Positions 1-7,060 of a stretch of 33,445 bases of DNA are shown here, piece by piece; positions within the stretch are counted from its first letter, which is position 1; the number at the start of each line of letters is the position of its first letter. A program made the position numbers and the translations under genes. Under the pieces are notes generated by a model. It was not told the origin of the DNA and ran no database searches. It saw nothing but the letters and a program-made list of their open reading frames with translations. This stretch comes from Acidimicrobiales bacterium (lineage in GTDB: Bacteria > Actinomycetota > Acidimicrobiia > Acidimicrobiales > VFJN01): NCBI GenBank assembly GCA_030681555.1, contig JAUXRW010000026.1, positions 1-33,445 on the forward strand. Reading direction: 5' to 3'.

Positions 1-19
1 CTAGGAGACTGCTGAGCAA
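1..19. repeat. Left terminal inverted repeat of the IS1182-type element
   Basis: The sequence ctaggagactgctgagcaa is the exact reverse complement of 1772-1790. Similarity becomes patchy further inward. The window starts exactly on this repeat. Confidence 0.9.
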
Positions 20-74
20 TCGGCGGTGAGCGGTTCGATTCGCGAAGTGGGCGTGGATCGAAGAGCATGGCTGG

Positions 75-1613
75 ATGCAGGGTTCGTCTCGTCCTGACCG
101 TGAGCTGCTCGACGCCGCTGCGCTGTGTGCGCATCTCGTGCCGGAGGGGTCGGTGCACGCGTTCCTGGCGGAGCACCGCCTACGACTGTTTCCCGATGAG
201 ATGTTCGTCGACCTGTTCCCCACCAAACGGGGCCGCCCGTCGGTGCCTGCTGATGTGATCGCCACGGTGATGGTGCTCCAGGCGTTGGAGGGCCTGTCGG
301 ATCGGGAGGCGGTCCGCCAGCTCGAGACGAACATTGCGTGGAAGGCGGCCACCGGTCTGGCGTTGACCGACGAGGCGTTCCACTCGACGGTGCTGGTGTT
401 GTGGCGCAACAAGCTGCGCAGCTCCGATGCGCCGCAGCGGATCTTCGACGCGGTGCGTGCGGTGATCGCCGAGTCCAAGGTGCTGGCCGGCAAGCACCGC
501 CGGGCCCTGGACTCCACGGTGCTTGATGATGCGGTGGCCCGCCAGGACACGATCACGATGCTGGTCACCCAGATCCGTCGGGTCCGCAAGCTCATCCCCG
601 AACTCGGGTCGGTGTGGGTCCGCGAGCACAACCTCGAACCGGGTCGGCCGCCGTGTGACTGGGACGACCCTGCGGACCGGGACCGGCTGGTCTCCGAGCT
701 CGTCGATGACGCCAACGAGCTGGTGTGGGCCGTCGAGGACCTCGTCACCGACGGTCTGGAGCTGACCGAGAAACAAGCCGACGCGGTCGCCTTGTTGGCG
801 CTCGTCGCCGGCCAAGACGTCGAACCCGGCGACGGCCCAGGCCAATGGCGCATCGCCCGGCGCACCGCCGAAGACCGGGTGATCTCGACGGTCGATCCCG
901 AGGCCCGTCACGCTCACAAGACCCGCCGCGCCTACCGCGACGGCTACAAGGCGCACGTCGCCGCCGAGCCCGACACCGGGCTCGTCACCGCCTGTGACCT
1001 CGGGCCGGGCAACGTCGGCGATGCTCACGCCGCCCCCGACCTGCTCGCCGATGAACCGGCCGGGACCGAGGTGCTCGGCGACTCCGCCTACAGCGCCGGC
1101 GAGTTCCGCGCCCATCTCGAAGCCCACGACATGACCGCGGTGATCAAGCCCCCGCCGCTGCGGCCCGCGGTCGAGGGCGGCTTCACCCTCGATGACTTCA
1201 CGATCGACCTCGAAGCCGCCACGGTCACCTGCCCCGAAGGCGTCACCGTCACCATCACCCGCTCCGGTTCGGCCCGCTTCGGGACGGCCTGTCGGACCTG
1301 CCCGGTCCGGAAGCGATGCACGAACGCAAGAGCAGGCCGGGTGATGGTGTTGCACCCCCAGCATCGGCTGCTCGCCGCCGCCCGGATCCTCGCCGGCACC
1401 GACGACTTCGACACCACCTACCGGCAGCACCGGCCCATGATCGAGCGCACCATCGCCTGGCTCGTCAAGGACAACCACCGACGTCTCCGCTACCGAGGCA
1501 CCGAACGCAACCGGCTCGGCTGGTCCCACCGCTGCGCCGCGGTGAACCTCAAGCGGCTCCTCGCGCTCGGACTCACCCACCACGACGGCTGGGCCATCAC
1601 CGCGCCGGTCTGA
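75..1613 (+). CDS. IS1182-family DDE transposase
   Basis: A 512-residue transposase, the usual size for the IS1182 group. The N-terminal third resembles the InsH/DUF772 DNA-binding region (FPTKRGRPSVPADVIATVMV near residue 48). The catalytic triad can be assigned as Asp146 (ALDSTVLDD), Asp336 (VLGDSAYSAGEF) and Glu457 (RPMIERTIAWLVKDN). A cysteine cluster CRTCPVRKRC lies between the second Asp and the Glu, as is common in this family. The ATG at 75 is the first in-frame start after the left inverted repeat; the ATG at 67 is in another frame and opens only a short shadow. The long reading frame on the opposite strand is a high-GC artefact. The gene looks intact. Confidence 0.93.
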   Translation: MQGSSRPDRELLDAAALCAHLVPEGSVHAFLAEHRLRLFPDEMFVDLFPTKRGRPSVPADVIATVMVLQALEGLSDREAVRQLETNIAWKAATGLALTDEAFHSTVLVLWRNKLRSSDAPQRIFDAVRAVIAESKVLAGKHRRALDSTVLDDAVARQDTITMLVTQIRRVRKLIPELGSVWVREHNLEPGRPPCDWDDPADRDRLVSELVDDANELVWAVEDLVTDGLELTEKQADAVALLALVAGQDVEPGDGPGQWRIARRTAEDRVISTVDPEARHAHKTRRAYRDGYKAHVAAEPDTGLVTACDLGPGNVGDAHAAPDLLADEPAGTEVLGDSAYSAGEFRAHLEAHDMTAVIKPPPLRPAVEGGFTLDDFTIDLEAATVTCPEGVTVTITRSGSARFGTACRTCPVRKRCTNARAGRVMVLHPQHRLLAAARILAGTDDFDTTYRQHRPMIERTIAWLVKDNHRRLRYRGTERNRLGWSHRCAAVNLKRLLALGLTHHDGWAITAPV

Positions 1614-1771
1614 CCAACCCGCCCGGACTGCGGCACGTCCCCACAGCCGCCTCCTGGGCGTGCTCGCCTCATCTGGCCCCACCGACTCCGTCACAACTAG
1701 CCGACACGCCGCGGCCACCCTCAGCAACCGGCCGGCCGTCATCACCCCGCGTCGCCGTCACCTGAGCGCCC

Positions 1772-1790
1772 TTGCTCAGCAGTCTCCTAG
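1772..1790. repeat. Right terminal inverted repeat of the IS1182-type element
   Basis: The sequence ttgctcagcagtctcctag is a perfect reverse complement of positions 1-19 and marks the right boundary of the insertion sequence. Confidence 0.9.
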
Positions 1791-1794
1791 GCGG

Positions 1795-2096
1795 ATGAAC
1801 AGCGAGCACATGACCCTGCTGCGATCCGACGGCTGGCGCAGCCTCCTCGAGGACTTCATCCTCCCGTTCGCCCTGAACGGCCTGCCGTGGCCGGCCCTCG
1901 GCGACAACGTCCTCGAGGTCGGCCCCGGGCCGGGGACGACCACCGACATCCTCCTCCGCCACCTCCCGTCGGTGACGGCTCTGGAACTCGACATGGAGCT
2001 GGCGACCGATCTCGCTCGACGGGCAGCGGGATCGTTGCGAGTCGACCAAGGCGACGCGACGGAGATGCCCTACCCCGATGGATCCTTCAGCGCGCG
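1795..2096 (+). pseudogene. SAM-dependent class I methyltransferase, 5' fragment
   Basis: From the ATG at 1795 the translation matches the N-terminal half of a Methyltransf_11-type enzyme: LLEDFILPF, then motif I VLEVGPGPGTTTD, then an acidic post-I strand (ALELDMELA), then GDATEMPYPDGSFSA. Homology stops at about base 2096, inside the motif that normally continues into the core strand and the LHH region. What follows is the antisense of an Lgt-like fragment. The gene has therefore lost roughly its C-terminal half. Its start lies 4 nt from the IS right end, so its own promoter has also been displaced. It is almost certainly non-functional. Confidence 0.75.
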
Positions 2097-2320
2097 GTCA
2101 GCTGACTTCCGGACAGACCGAACCCGACTGTGTCATCGACGCGGAAGAAGTCCTCGACGAAGCGACCGGTGCCGTACCAGGCCATGGCGACCAGGATCAG
2201 CTCCCCCTCGAACCGGCGAGGGCGCCTTCGCAACCAGAGCAGCGTGGTAAGGAGCAGCGCAGCGGATCCCAGGTCGTAGAGGGCCGGCATGTGAGCGGCG
2301 CTCGCCAGCGGGCACCCGCC
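2087..2320 (-). pseudogene. Prolipoprotein diacylglyceryl transferase (Lgt-like), 3' fragment
   Basis: The minus-strand frame reads PALYDLGSAALLL, then WYGTGRFVEDFFRVDD, then GLSGSQLTAR and a stop. This matches the C-terminal signature of Lgt (an xLYD block, a YGxGRFxxEFxR block and a GLTxSQ block). Lgt attaches the diacylglyceryl group to the lipobox Cys of prelipoproteins in the membrane. Only about 75 residues remain; the N-terminal two thirds with the His-Gly catalytic region are missing, and the last C-terminal helix appears cut where the frame meets the methyltransferase fragment near 2090. Upstream it runs out of frame into a CcmD-like start. I call it a pseudogene created by deletion. 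Confidence 0.65.
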
Positions 2321-2420
2321 GGGCGAGCGTTCGACCCCGCCAGAGCAGACGCCCGGCGTAGCCCCCCAGGGCCGTAAGGGCGACCCCCCACCCAGCGGAG
2401 ACGTAGCCGGTGTGAGTCAT
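2291..2420 (-). pseudogene. CcmD-like short membrane protein, 5' part
   Basis: From the ATG at 2420 about 42 residues read MTHTGYVSAGWGVALTALGG, then a single membrane segment, then an Arg-rich tail (RGRTLARRVPAGERR). The size, the single helix and the basic tail resemble actinobacterial CcmD-like heme-exporter accessory proteins. No stop follows the tail; the frame runs on over the Lgt-like fragment, which is read in a different frame, so the 3' end seems lost at a deletion junction near 2290-2310. A BlaI-type palindrome 28 bp upstream (2448-2463) suggests it once headed a repressor-controlled operon. The family call rests on pattern only. Confidence 0.45.
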
Positions 2421-2447
2421 CGGACAGCCATCGCCCGACGCTAACTT

Positions 2448-2463
2448 CTACACAGTGTCGTAG
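2448..2463. promoter_or_regulatory. Putative BlaI/CopY-type operator upstream of the ccmD/lgt remnant
   Basis: The imperfect palindrome ctacacagtgtcgtag has the reverse complement ctacgacactgtgtag. It shares the ACACTGTGT core with the site at 3260-3270 and is related to 3181-3191. It lies 28 bp upstream of the minus-strand ATG at 2420. Confidence 0.5.
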
Positions 2464-2501
2464 TCCAGACCGAGCGGAAGATCAGTCAAGGGCTACACCG
2501 G

Positions 2502-3137
2502 TCAGCCGGTCATCCCCATCGAGGAGGACGTCGAGGCCGCTGTGCCACCCTCATCGAGGATCGCCTGCATCTCCGCGATCTCCGATTCCTGGGCATCGAT
2601 GATCGCCTCTGCGAGGGCGATCGCGTCGTGGAACTGGCCGTCTTCCACCTCGGTCTCGGCCATGTCGAGGGCACCGTTGTGGTGCTCGATCATCATCGTG
2701 AGGAACATCTGGTCGAACTCCGCGCCCGATGCCGCTTCGAGCGAGTCCATGTCCTCTGTGGTCATCATTCCGGAGACGCCGGAGCCGGAGTCGTGCTCGT
2801 CGTGACCGCCCTCGCCCTCTGCCGGAACGTCCTCATCCCAGTCCTCGAGCCAGCCGGTCATCTCGGCGATCTCGGGCGCCTGGGCGGACTCGATCCGCTG
2901 CGCCAGGTCCAGCACCCGCTCGTCCTCCGCCCGGTCCGGCGCGAGCTCTGCCATCTCGATGGCCTGACGATGGTGCGGGATCATGCCCTGGGCGAACGTG
3001 ACGTCGGCGTCGTTGTGCTCTGCGGCCGCCTCGGAGGGAGACGACTCCACTGCGGCATCGTCGTCGTCCGAGCATGCCGCCCCGACGAGGCCGACAAGAC
3101 CGACGAGACCAGCGGCAAGGAACGTTCGACTGAGCAT
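2502..3137 (-). CDS. DUF305 family lipoprotein
   Basis: A 211-residue exported protein with a lipoprotein signal (about residues 1-21, lipobox VGAAC) followed by an Asp-rich linker. Two His/Met-rich repeats characteristic of DUF305 are present: MIPHHRQAIEMAE and MMIEHHNGALDMAE. The paired HH and Met residues are typical of metal-binding, often copper-linked, proteins of this family. The ATG at 3137 is preferred over an upstream start at 3185 because it has a strong GGAGG ribosome site 7 nt upstream and gives a clean signal peptide. It is transcribed divergently from a BlaI/CopY repressor, which supports a stress or copper role, although no copper pump is visible here. Confidence 0.85.
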   Translation of the reverse strand: MLSRTFLAAGLVGLVGLVGAACSDDDDAAVESSPSEAAAEHNDADVTFAQGMIPHHRQAIEMAELAPDRAEDERVLDLAQRIESAQAPEIAEMTGWLEDWDEDVPAEGEGGHDEHDSGSGVSGMMTTEDMDSLEAASGAEFDQMFLTMMIEHHNGALDMAETEVEDGQFHDAIALAEAIIDAQESEIAEMQAILDEGGTAASTSSSMGMTG

Positions 3138-3164
3138 CAGGATCCTCCAGGGGGCGACGAGAGC

Positions 3165-3193
3165 ACGGTAGCGGAGCTCCGACACGGTGTCGC
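3165..3193 (-). promoter_or_regulatory. DUF305 promoter with overlapping palindromic operator
   Basis: On the minus strand GCGACA (3193-3188) and TACCGT (3170-3165) are 17 bp apart and fit -35 and -10 boxes. The palindrome gacacggtgtc (3181-3191) overlaps the -35 and resembles the operator at 3260-3270, so the BlaI-type repressor encoded divergently probably controls this gene. Confidence 0.5.
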
Positions 3194-3259
3194 AGCGGTC
3201 GGCGACCGGCCACTACCTCGCTGGACCGGCAGGCAACCCGCGTGCCGTGGTCCAGATCA

Positions 3260-3299
3260 GACACTGTGTCGTTGATCGACCTGAGAGCGCCCCTACGAT
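3260..3299 (+). promoter_or_regulatory. blaI-like promoter and operator (leaderless)
   Basis: The near-perfect palindrome gacactgtgtc (3260-3270) sits just upstream of a promoter with TTGATC (3272-3277), a 16-bp spacer and TACGAT (3294-3299). The GTG start at 3306 lies 6 nt past the -10, so the message should be leaderless. The layout suggests autorepression. Confidence 0.55.
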
Positions 3300-3305
3300 C
3301 GATTC

Positions 3306-3680
3306 GTGGTCAAGAGGCTGGCGGACGGTGAGCTCGAGGCACGGATCCTGCAGGTCCTGTGGGCATGCAGCGAGCCGCAGACCCCTGGAGACGTCCACGC
3401 AGCACTGGCAGGCACGCACGACATCGGGTACTCGACCGTGACCACCGTCCTCTCGCGCCTCCGCGACAAGGGCCTCCTGGACCGCACGAAGACCGGGCGC
3501 GCGTACGCCTACCGACCCGTCATGTCGAGGGCAGATCAGACCGCGGCGCGCATGCAGGAACTGCTCTGCGCCGCTGGTGACCCCGCAGTGGCGCTGAGTC
3601 GCTTCGTCGACGCACTGGGACCGACCGAGCGGGCGGAGCTCCGCAAGGCTCTGCGAGCCAAGAACCGTCGGACCCCGTGA
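3306..3680 (+). CDS. BlaI/MecI/CopY family transcriptional repressor
   Basis: A 124-residue repressor of the BlaI/MecI/CopY fold. The N-terminal winged helix is clear: LEARILQVLW, then the recognition region GYSTVTTVLSRLRDKGLL, then the wing RTKTGRAYAYRPVMS. The C-terminal helices (AALSRFVDALG, TERAELRKAL in outline) match the dimerisation and protease-cleavage region. No CopY-type Cys-x-Cys metal site is seen, so it is closer to BlaI than to enterococcal CopY. Three similar palindromes (2448-2463, 3181-3191, 3260-3270) flank it. The stop overlaps the start of a truncated M56 protease gene by 4 nt (GTGA), the usual blaI-blaR arrangement. Confidence 0.9.
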   Translation: MVKRLADGELEARILQVLWACSEPQTPGDVHAALAGTHDIGYSTVTTVLSRLRDKGLLDRTKTGRAYAYRPVMSRADQTAARMQELLCAAGDPAVALSRFVDALGPTERAELRKALRAKNRRTP

Positions 3681-3897
3681 GTGCTGCCCTGATCCTCGCG
3701 GGGTTCGGGCTCCTGTGCCTTCCGGGGCTCCGTGCTCTCCCCTTCGGGCGGCTCGACCCGGCCGAGTGGGCTCGGGCGGTGAGGTTCTCCCTTCGCGCGG
3801 GACACCTGATCACGCGCATCGGTCTCTTCTTCGGGGCCGCGCCGACCGCGGTTCTCTCACACCTGGTGCGGGCCGGAGCCGACCCAAGCAGGCTGAC
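3677..3897 (+). pseudogene. M56 (BlaR1-type) metallopeptidase, 5' fragment
   Basis: Starting at the GTG that overlaps the repressor stop, about 70 residues look like the N-terminus of an actinobacterial M56 membrane peptidase: a first hydrophobic helix (LILAGFGLLCLPGL), the conserved LDPAEWARAVRF block, and a second hydrophobic stretch. The zinc-binding HExxH region and the remaining membrane helices are absent; past base 3897 the frame only reads antisense to the next gene. M56 proteins in this position sense a signal and cleave the BlaI repressor. Its loss suggests that the repressor is now constitutive or is relieved some other way. Confidence 0.6.
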
Positions 3898-4752
3898 TCA
3901 GCGCCGAAGGGGAGCGAGGGCCTCCCACTGCTCAGGTGTCGACGTCGCCCAGTCATACAGGCTCCCGCCGATCGCGTTCCGGTCGTGGATCACGGCCACC
4001 ATCTCCTCAAGGTCGGCCACGGTCGCAGTGTCGGCGATCCCTCCGATGGGGTGGACGGGCACGTCGTCACGACCGATCGACACCCGCACCCGGTCGAGGT
4101 TCTCGCCCACGTACCGGGCGCCGTCCCGCAGGTCGTCCCGGCGGATCGTCCAGTACGCCATCGGCTGGATGACGTCGTAGATCGCTCCGAGCTCGGCCCA
4201 CGGGTAGCCCGGCCAGAACGCCGGGTTCACGACCTGCACGTGCACGCTCGACAGCGTGATCGCCGACAGCACCTTCTCCGCACCGACCTCCGCCCGCAGG
4301 CGCCGGGACAGGTCGAGGACGCGGCGGTTGCGCTCGACGGGGTCGGCCACGGTCACCGCTTCGATGTCGACGCCGAGCCCGTCCACCCGGAGCTCCGATG
4401 CGGCGACCAACCGCTGGAGATCGCGCTCGACGTCGACGAAGGTCGGCAGATACCAGGCGACGACGTGCAGGCCTTCGAGGTGGGCGCGATCGATGAGGTC
4501 CTCCAGCCGGTTCGGCTCGATCACGTCGTCGTCCGTGCGCTCGTGGGCCGTCTGCACGTAGACCGTCTGCACGCCGGCATCGGCCATCGCCCCGATGTCG
4601 TCCGGCCCGACGGCGGGATCCTCCCCGCCCAGCCCCTCGGTCCAGTCGTAAACGTCGACCCACGCACCGAGGCCGTGGTGCGGCACCAGCGTCCAGCTCC
4701 CGGGCGGAGATGACGGGCGCTCCGTCAGGGTGAGGACCACGGCCGCCACCAC
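3898..4752 (-). CDS. Secreted or membrane-anchored TIM-barrel protein, putative glycoside hydrolase
   Basis: About 284 residues with a barrel-like alternation of strands and helices: GLGAWVDVYDW, then AGVQTVYVQTAH, LHVVAWYLPTF, VDGLGVDIEAV, YDVIQPMAYWTI, and HPIGGIAD. The central DGLGVDIEAV strand with paired acids, and the QPMAYW strand, recall putative glycoside hydrolases of the DUF4015/GHL type. I cannot assign a substrate. The GTG at 4752 is the first usable start. In-frame codons upstream encode a good hydrophobic anchor (LLALVLTAAVVVAAVV) preceded by basic residues but contain no ATG, GTG or TTG, so the true start may be non-standard or the anchor may have been shortened. It is transcribed toward the M56 fragment. 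Confidence 0.6.
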   Translation of the reverse strand: MVAAVVLTLTERPSSPPGSWTLVPHHGLGAWVDVYDWTEGLGGEDPAVGPDDIGAMADAGVQTVYVQTAHERTDDDVIEPNRLEDLIDRAHLEGLHVVAWYLPTFVDVERDLQRLVAASELRVDGLGVDIEAVTVADPVERNRRVLDLSRRLRAEVGAEKVLSAITLSSVHVQVVNPAFWPGYPWAELGAIYDVIQPMAYWTIRRDDLRDGARYVGENLDRVRVSIGRDDVPVHPIGGIADTATVADLEEMVAVIHDRNAIGGSLYDWATSTPEQWEALAPLRR

Positions 4753-4849
4753 GACGGCAGCCGTCAGGACGAGCGCCAGCAGCCGCGTCCGGGGCGACCA
4801 CTGCCCGGTCGAGGTAACCCTGGCGAGCCGCCGAGGCGGCCCGCCGCGA

Positions 4850-4933
4850 CTACCTCCCGCGGCCCTTGCGCCAGCCCCAGCCGGCGACCAGGAACACGAC
4901 GAAGAGCAGCAGGAGCCAGATCAGGAAATCCAC
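4850..4933 (-). CDS. 27-residue single-pass membrane micro-protein
   Basis: The GTG at 4933 opens a 27-codon frame ending with TAG. It begins MDFLIWLLLLFVVFLVAG and ends with a Trp-containing basic tail (WGWRKGRGR). A ribosome-binding stretch AGTGAGG lies 5 nt upstream. The single helix with a positive C-terminus is typical of bacterial membrane micro-proteins. It lies between a putative hydrolase and a PsiE-like gene on the same strand, in a stretch otherwise without genes (4753-5049). I do not recognise a named family. Confidence 0.45.
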   Translation of the reverse strand: MDFLIWLLLLFVVFLVAGWGWRKGRGR

Positions 4934-5049
4934 GTAGACCTCACTTCTCGGGACGGTGCCGTCGGGTGCGCCGTCAGGGATGCGGCGAGAGCCTTCCCCA
5001 TCCGGGCCTCGTTCAGCCGCGTGAGCCCATCTCGGGCCGAGCGAGCAGA

Positions 5050-5520
5050 TCAGTCCTCGGCGGGCTCCCGCTCCTTGCGCCGCACGAGGTAGCTGCTGAT
5101 GGCGAGCACGAGGACGACGCCACCCAGCACGCCGACCTCGGCCATCGCGTCCTCGAAGGCCTCACCCTTCGCGTCCGCCGCCTTGAGGGACGCCACGATG
5201 ATCTCCTTGATCGACGCGATGATGCCGACGATCAAGAACGGCTCGGCGACGAGCTTGCGCTCGCTGATTGTGGCCCGCACCGCGCCCAGCAGCTCCACGA
5301 GGATGAACACGAGCAGCAGGCCGTCGAGTGCGGTCGTGACGGCGTCGAGCACGCCGTCGTCCGCGTCGGTGACGAGGCGGTAGCCGATCGCACCCACGGT
5401 GCCGAGGGCGCTGAGGAGCAGGAGCAGGCCCACCACTGCGTAGACGAGCTGCTCGGCGCCGCGCATGGAGCGGTCTACGATGGCGCCGATCGCGCCGTGC
5501 TGATCGGGTCCGTCGGCCAT
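5050..5520 (-). CDS. PsiE-like phosphate-starvation-inducible membrane protein
   Basis: A 156-residue protein with four predicted membrane helices: one after EQLVYAVVG, a second around DGLLLVFILVELLG, a third around PFLIVGIIASIKEII, and a C-terminal one (VGVLGGVVLVLAISSYLV) followed by a charged tail. The order, the Arg-x-x-Ile-Ser-Glu loop and the PFLIVGIIA(S/A)I block match the PsiE family. The function is unknown beyond phosphate-stress induction in some species. The ATG at 5520 is chosen because the frame upstream to 5631 reads as a low-complexity Arg/Pro shadow; a purine-rich AGGGGTGG lies just before it. The gene is divergent from a TetR regulator. Confidence 0.75.
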   Translation of the reverse strand: MADGPDQHGAIGAIVDRSMRGAEQLVYAVVGLLLLLSALGTVGAIGYRLVTDADDGVLDAVTTALDGLLLVFILVELLGAVRATISERKLVAEPFLIVGIIASIKEIIVASLKAADAKGEAFEDAMAEVGVLGGVVLVLAISSYLVRRKEREPAED

Positions 5521-5633
5521 GTCGCCACCCCTACCCAAAGGTGGGCCCCGCGACCCGCGGATGCGGTTCGGCGGGCGAGGGGGAGCCGCCCTCCCCCACC
5601 TGAGGCGCCGGACCCCAGCGGGCACCGTCATCG

Positions 5634-5669
5634 GCGACAGAGGACTCGCCCGAACGTAACCTCACGTTC
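5634..5669 (+). promoter_or_regulatory. tetR-type promoter and palindromic autoregulatory site
   Basis: GCGACA (5634-5639) and TAACCT (5657-5662) are 17 bp apart and could form the promoter. The perfect inverted repeat GAACGT-6-ACGTTC (5652-5669) covers the -10 and ends directly before the ATG at 5670, so a bound repressor would block transcription. The transcript would be leaderless. Confidence 0.5.
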
Positions 5670-6431
5670 ATGAGCACGACCGCTGCCCGACCGACCATGC
5701 GCGCGCCCAAGGAGCAGTTCCGCATGGAGCGGCACCGCGAGTTCCTGACGGTCGCACTGGGCATCGTGATGGAGGAGGGCCTCGCAGGCCTGACGATGCA
5801 GCATCTCGCCGACGAGATCGGCTGCGGCATCGGGTCGCTCTACCGCCACTTCCCCTCGAAGGACGCGCTCATCGCCGAGCTCGAGCGGGAGGCCCTCGAG
5901 ATCGTCAACACGTCGTGCCAGGTGTCCCAGTCCCACCTCGAGGATCTCGTCCAGGCGCGAGCGATCACAGACCAGCGGCTCATCGCACTGGCTCGCATCC
6001 TGACCGCCACCCGATTCTGGGTCGCGGCGGAGACGGTGTTCCCGCAAGAGATTGAGCTGTCCCGGCGGATGTTCACCGACCCCGAGCTGCACATGGACGA
6101 GAGCGACGTCGCCCGAGTGCTGCCCGCGGCGCTGCGCCTGCTCGACATGGCTCGCCAGCTCCTCGACGACGCCGCCGAAGCCGGTGCGCTCCGCGACGGG
6201 CCGAGCATCCAGCGCGCCGTCGTCGTGATCGCCGGCACCACAGGGGTGCTCATGACGTCCGGCCTGGGGCGGTTCGACGACGCCCTCTTCGACGGCCGGG
6301 GGCTCGCCTCGATGATGGTGCACGACCTCTTCCTCGGGTGGGGTGCCGACCCCGATCACCTGAGCGCGGTGGAGGACCTCATCGCGAACCTGGCCGAGCA
6401 CGGCCACCTCATCCCGACGCCCCGCAGCTAG
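5670..6431 (+). CDS. TetR family transcriptional regulator
   Basis: A 253-residue regulator with a canonical TetR N-terminal helix-turn-helix at about residues 25-70 (FLTVALGIVMEEGLAGLTMQ, then ADEIGCGIGSLYRHFPSKDA). The remaining helical ligand-binding domain has no recognisable subclass and the ligand cannot be predicted. A short Ala/Pro/Arg leader precedes the DNA-binding domain. A perfect inverted repeat abuts the start codon and is probably its operator. It is divergent from the PsiE-like gene; the two starts are 149 bp apart, so it may also control that gene. Confidence 0.88.
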   Translation: MSTTAARPTMRAPKEQFRMERHREFLTVALGIVMEEGLAGLTMQHLADEIGCGIGSLYRHFPSKDALIAELEREALEIVNTSCQVSQSHLEDLVQARAITDQRLIALARILTATRFWVAAETVFPQEIELSRRMFTDPELHMDESDVARVLPAALRLLDMARQLLDDAAEAGALRDGPSIQRAVVVIAGTTGVLMTSGLGRFDDALFDGRGLASMMVHDLFLGWGADPDHLSAVEDLIANLAEHGHLIPTPRS

Positions 6432-6461
6432 CGCTCCCGACTCCCACCCATGCGCGGAGGG

Positions 6462-6671
6462 TCAGGGGCGGAGGAACGTGCCGTCCTCGTCGAGGCACCC
6501 GGCGGGGGTGGACTCGTCCGGGCCCCCTGACGGGCAGCTCGGGAGGGTGCGCGAGGTCGTGGTCGTCTGCCCGGCTCCGGTGCTCTGCGTGGGAACGCCG
6601 GGATCCTGATCGGAGGAGCACGCCGACGCGGCCCCCACCAGGAGCGCCGCCAGCGCCAGCCGACGCCTCAC
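6462..6671 (-). CDS. Small putative lipoprotein
   Basis: A 69-residue frame starting with GTG at 6671, read RRRLALAALLVGAASAC, a short lipoprotein signal with a Cys after SA. The mature part is Thr/Ser/Pro-rich with two more Cys (LPSCPSGG and AGCLDEDG), which could form a disulfide. The GTG overlaps the stop of the degraded esterase by 4 nt (GTGA), so it was probably the last gene of that operon. No family is recognised. The neighbour's decay raises the possibility that this gene is no longer expressed. Confidence 0.55.
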   Translation of the reverse strand: MRRRLALAALLVGAASACSSDQDPGVPTQSTGAGQTTTTSRTLPSCPSGGPDESTPAGCLDEDGTFLRP

Positions 6672-6994
6672 GACAGCGCTCCCCGGACAGCGGCGCCTGT
6701 CCGGTCCATGGCGACGACGGCGTCTTCGAGCAGCGCCATCATGTCGACGAAGCCGTGGATCTGGCCGTCGTACCGCACCAGCTCGATGGGCACGCCGGCG
6801 TGTACACCCGCACGGCCACGTCGCCGCCGGGAACGGGCACCGAGCGGTCGTCGACCCTGGCGACCTCTTCGGGCTGGTCGAACCGGCTTGCCCTTGTACA
6901 GGGACCTCGCCTCGGTCGGCGCGAGCGTCTCCATCGGCCCGACGACCTTGGTCAGGCCGCCGAGCAACGCCTCGACCTGCGGGTGGAGCGGCAC
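6668..6994 (-). pseudogene. HSL-type alpha/beta hydrolase (acetyl esterase), internally deleted
   Basis: The 5' part from GTG 6994, with ribosome site AAGGGA, reads PLHPQVEALLGGL and TEARSLYKGKP, a normal N-terminus of the hormone-sensitive-lipase-like esterases. A second piece in another frame reads FDQPEEVARVDDRSVPVPGG and AVRVYTPA. The 3' part reads GVPIELVRYDGQIHGFVDMM, the C-terminal strand with the catalytic His. The whole central domain with the HGGG oxyanion motif and the GDSAGG nucleophile elbow, about 150 residues, is absent and the frame shifts at least once. It is non-functional. Confidence 0.75.
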
Positions 6995-7060
6995 GGTTCC
7001 CTTCTGCACCCGGCCCCTCGGCCAAGCGCGCCGCCATCCTCGCGCAGGGGCTCGGCGCCT

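Larger units (their letters stand above)
1..1790 (+). mobile_element. IS1182-family insertion sequence, complete
   Basis: The element is bounded by perfect 19-bp terminal inverted repeats (1-19 and 1772-1790) and holds one transposase on the plus strand. A 158-nt non-coding tail lies between the transposase stop and the right repeat. Because the left repeat begins at base 1, the left flank and any target-site duplication cannot be seen. The right end lies only 4 nt before the ATG of a broken methyltransferase gene at 1795, so the IS landed at or formed the edge of a degraded region. An intact transposase and perfect repeats suggest a recent and possibly still mobile copy. Confidence 0.9.

Noticed and set aside
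180-1745. A 521-residue minus-strand reading frame opposite the transposase
   Set aside because: It is Gly/Arg/Val-rich low complexity without motifs and mirrors the third-codon GC bias of a real transposase with full DDE motifs.
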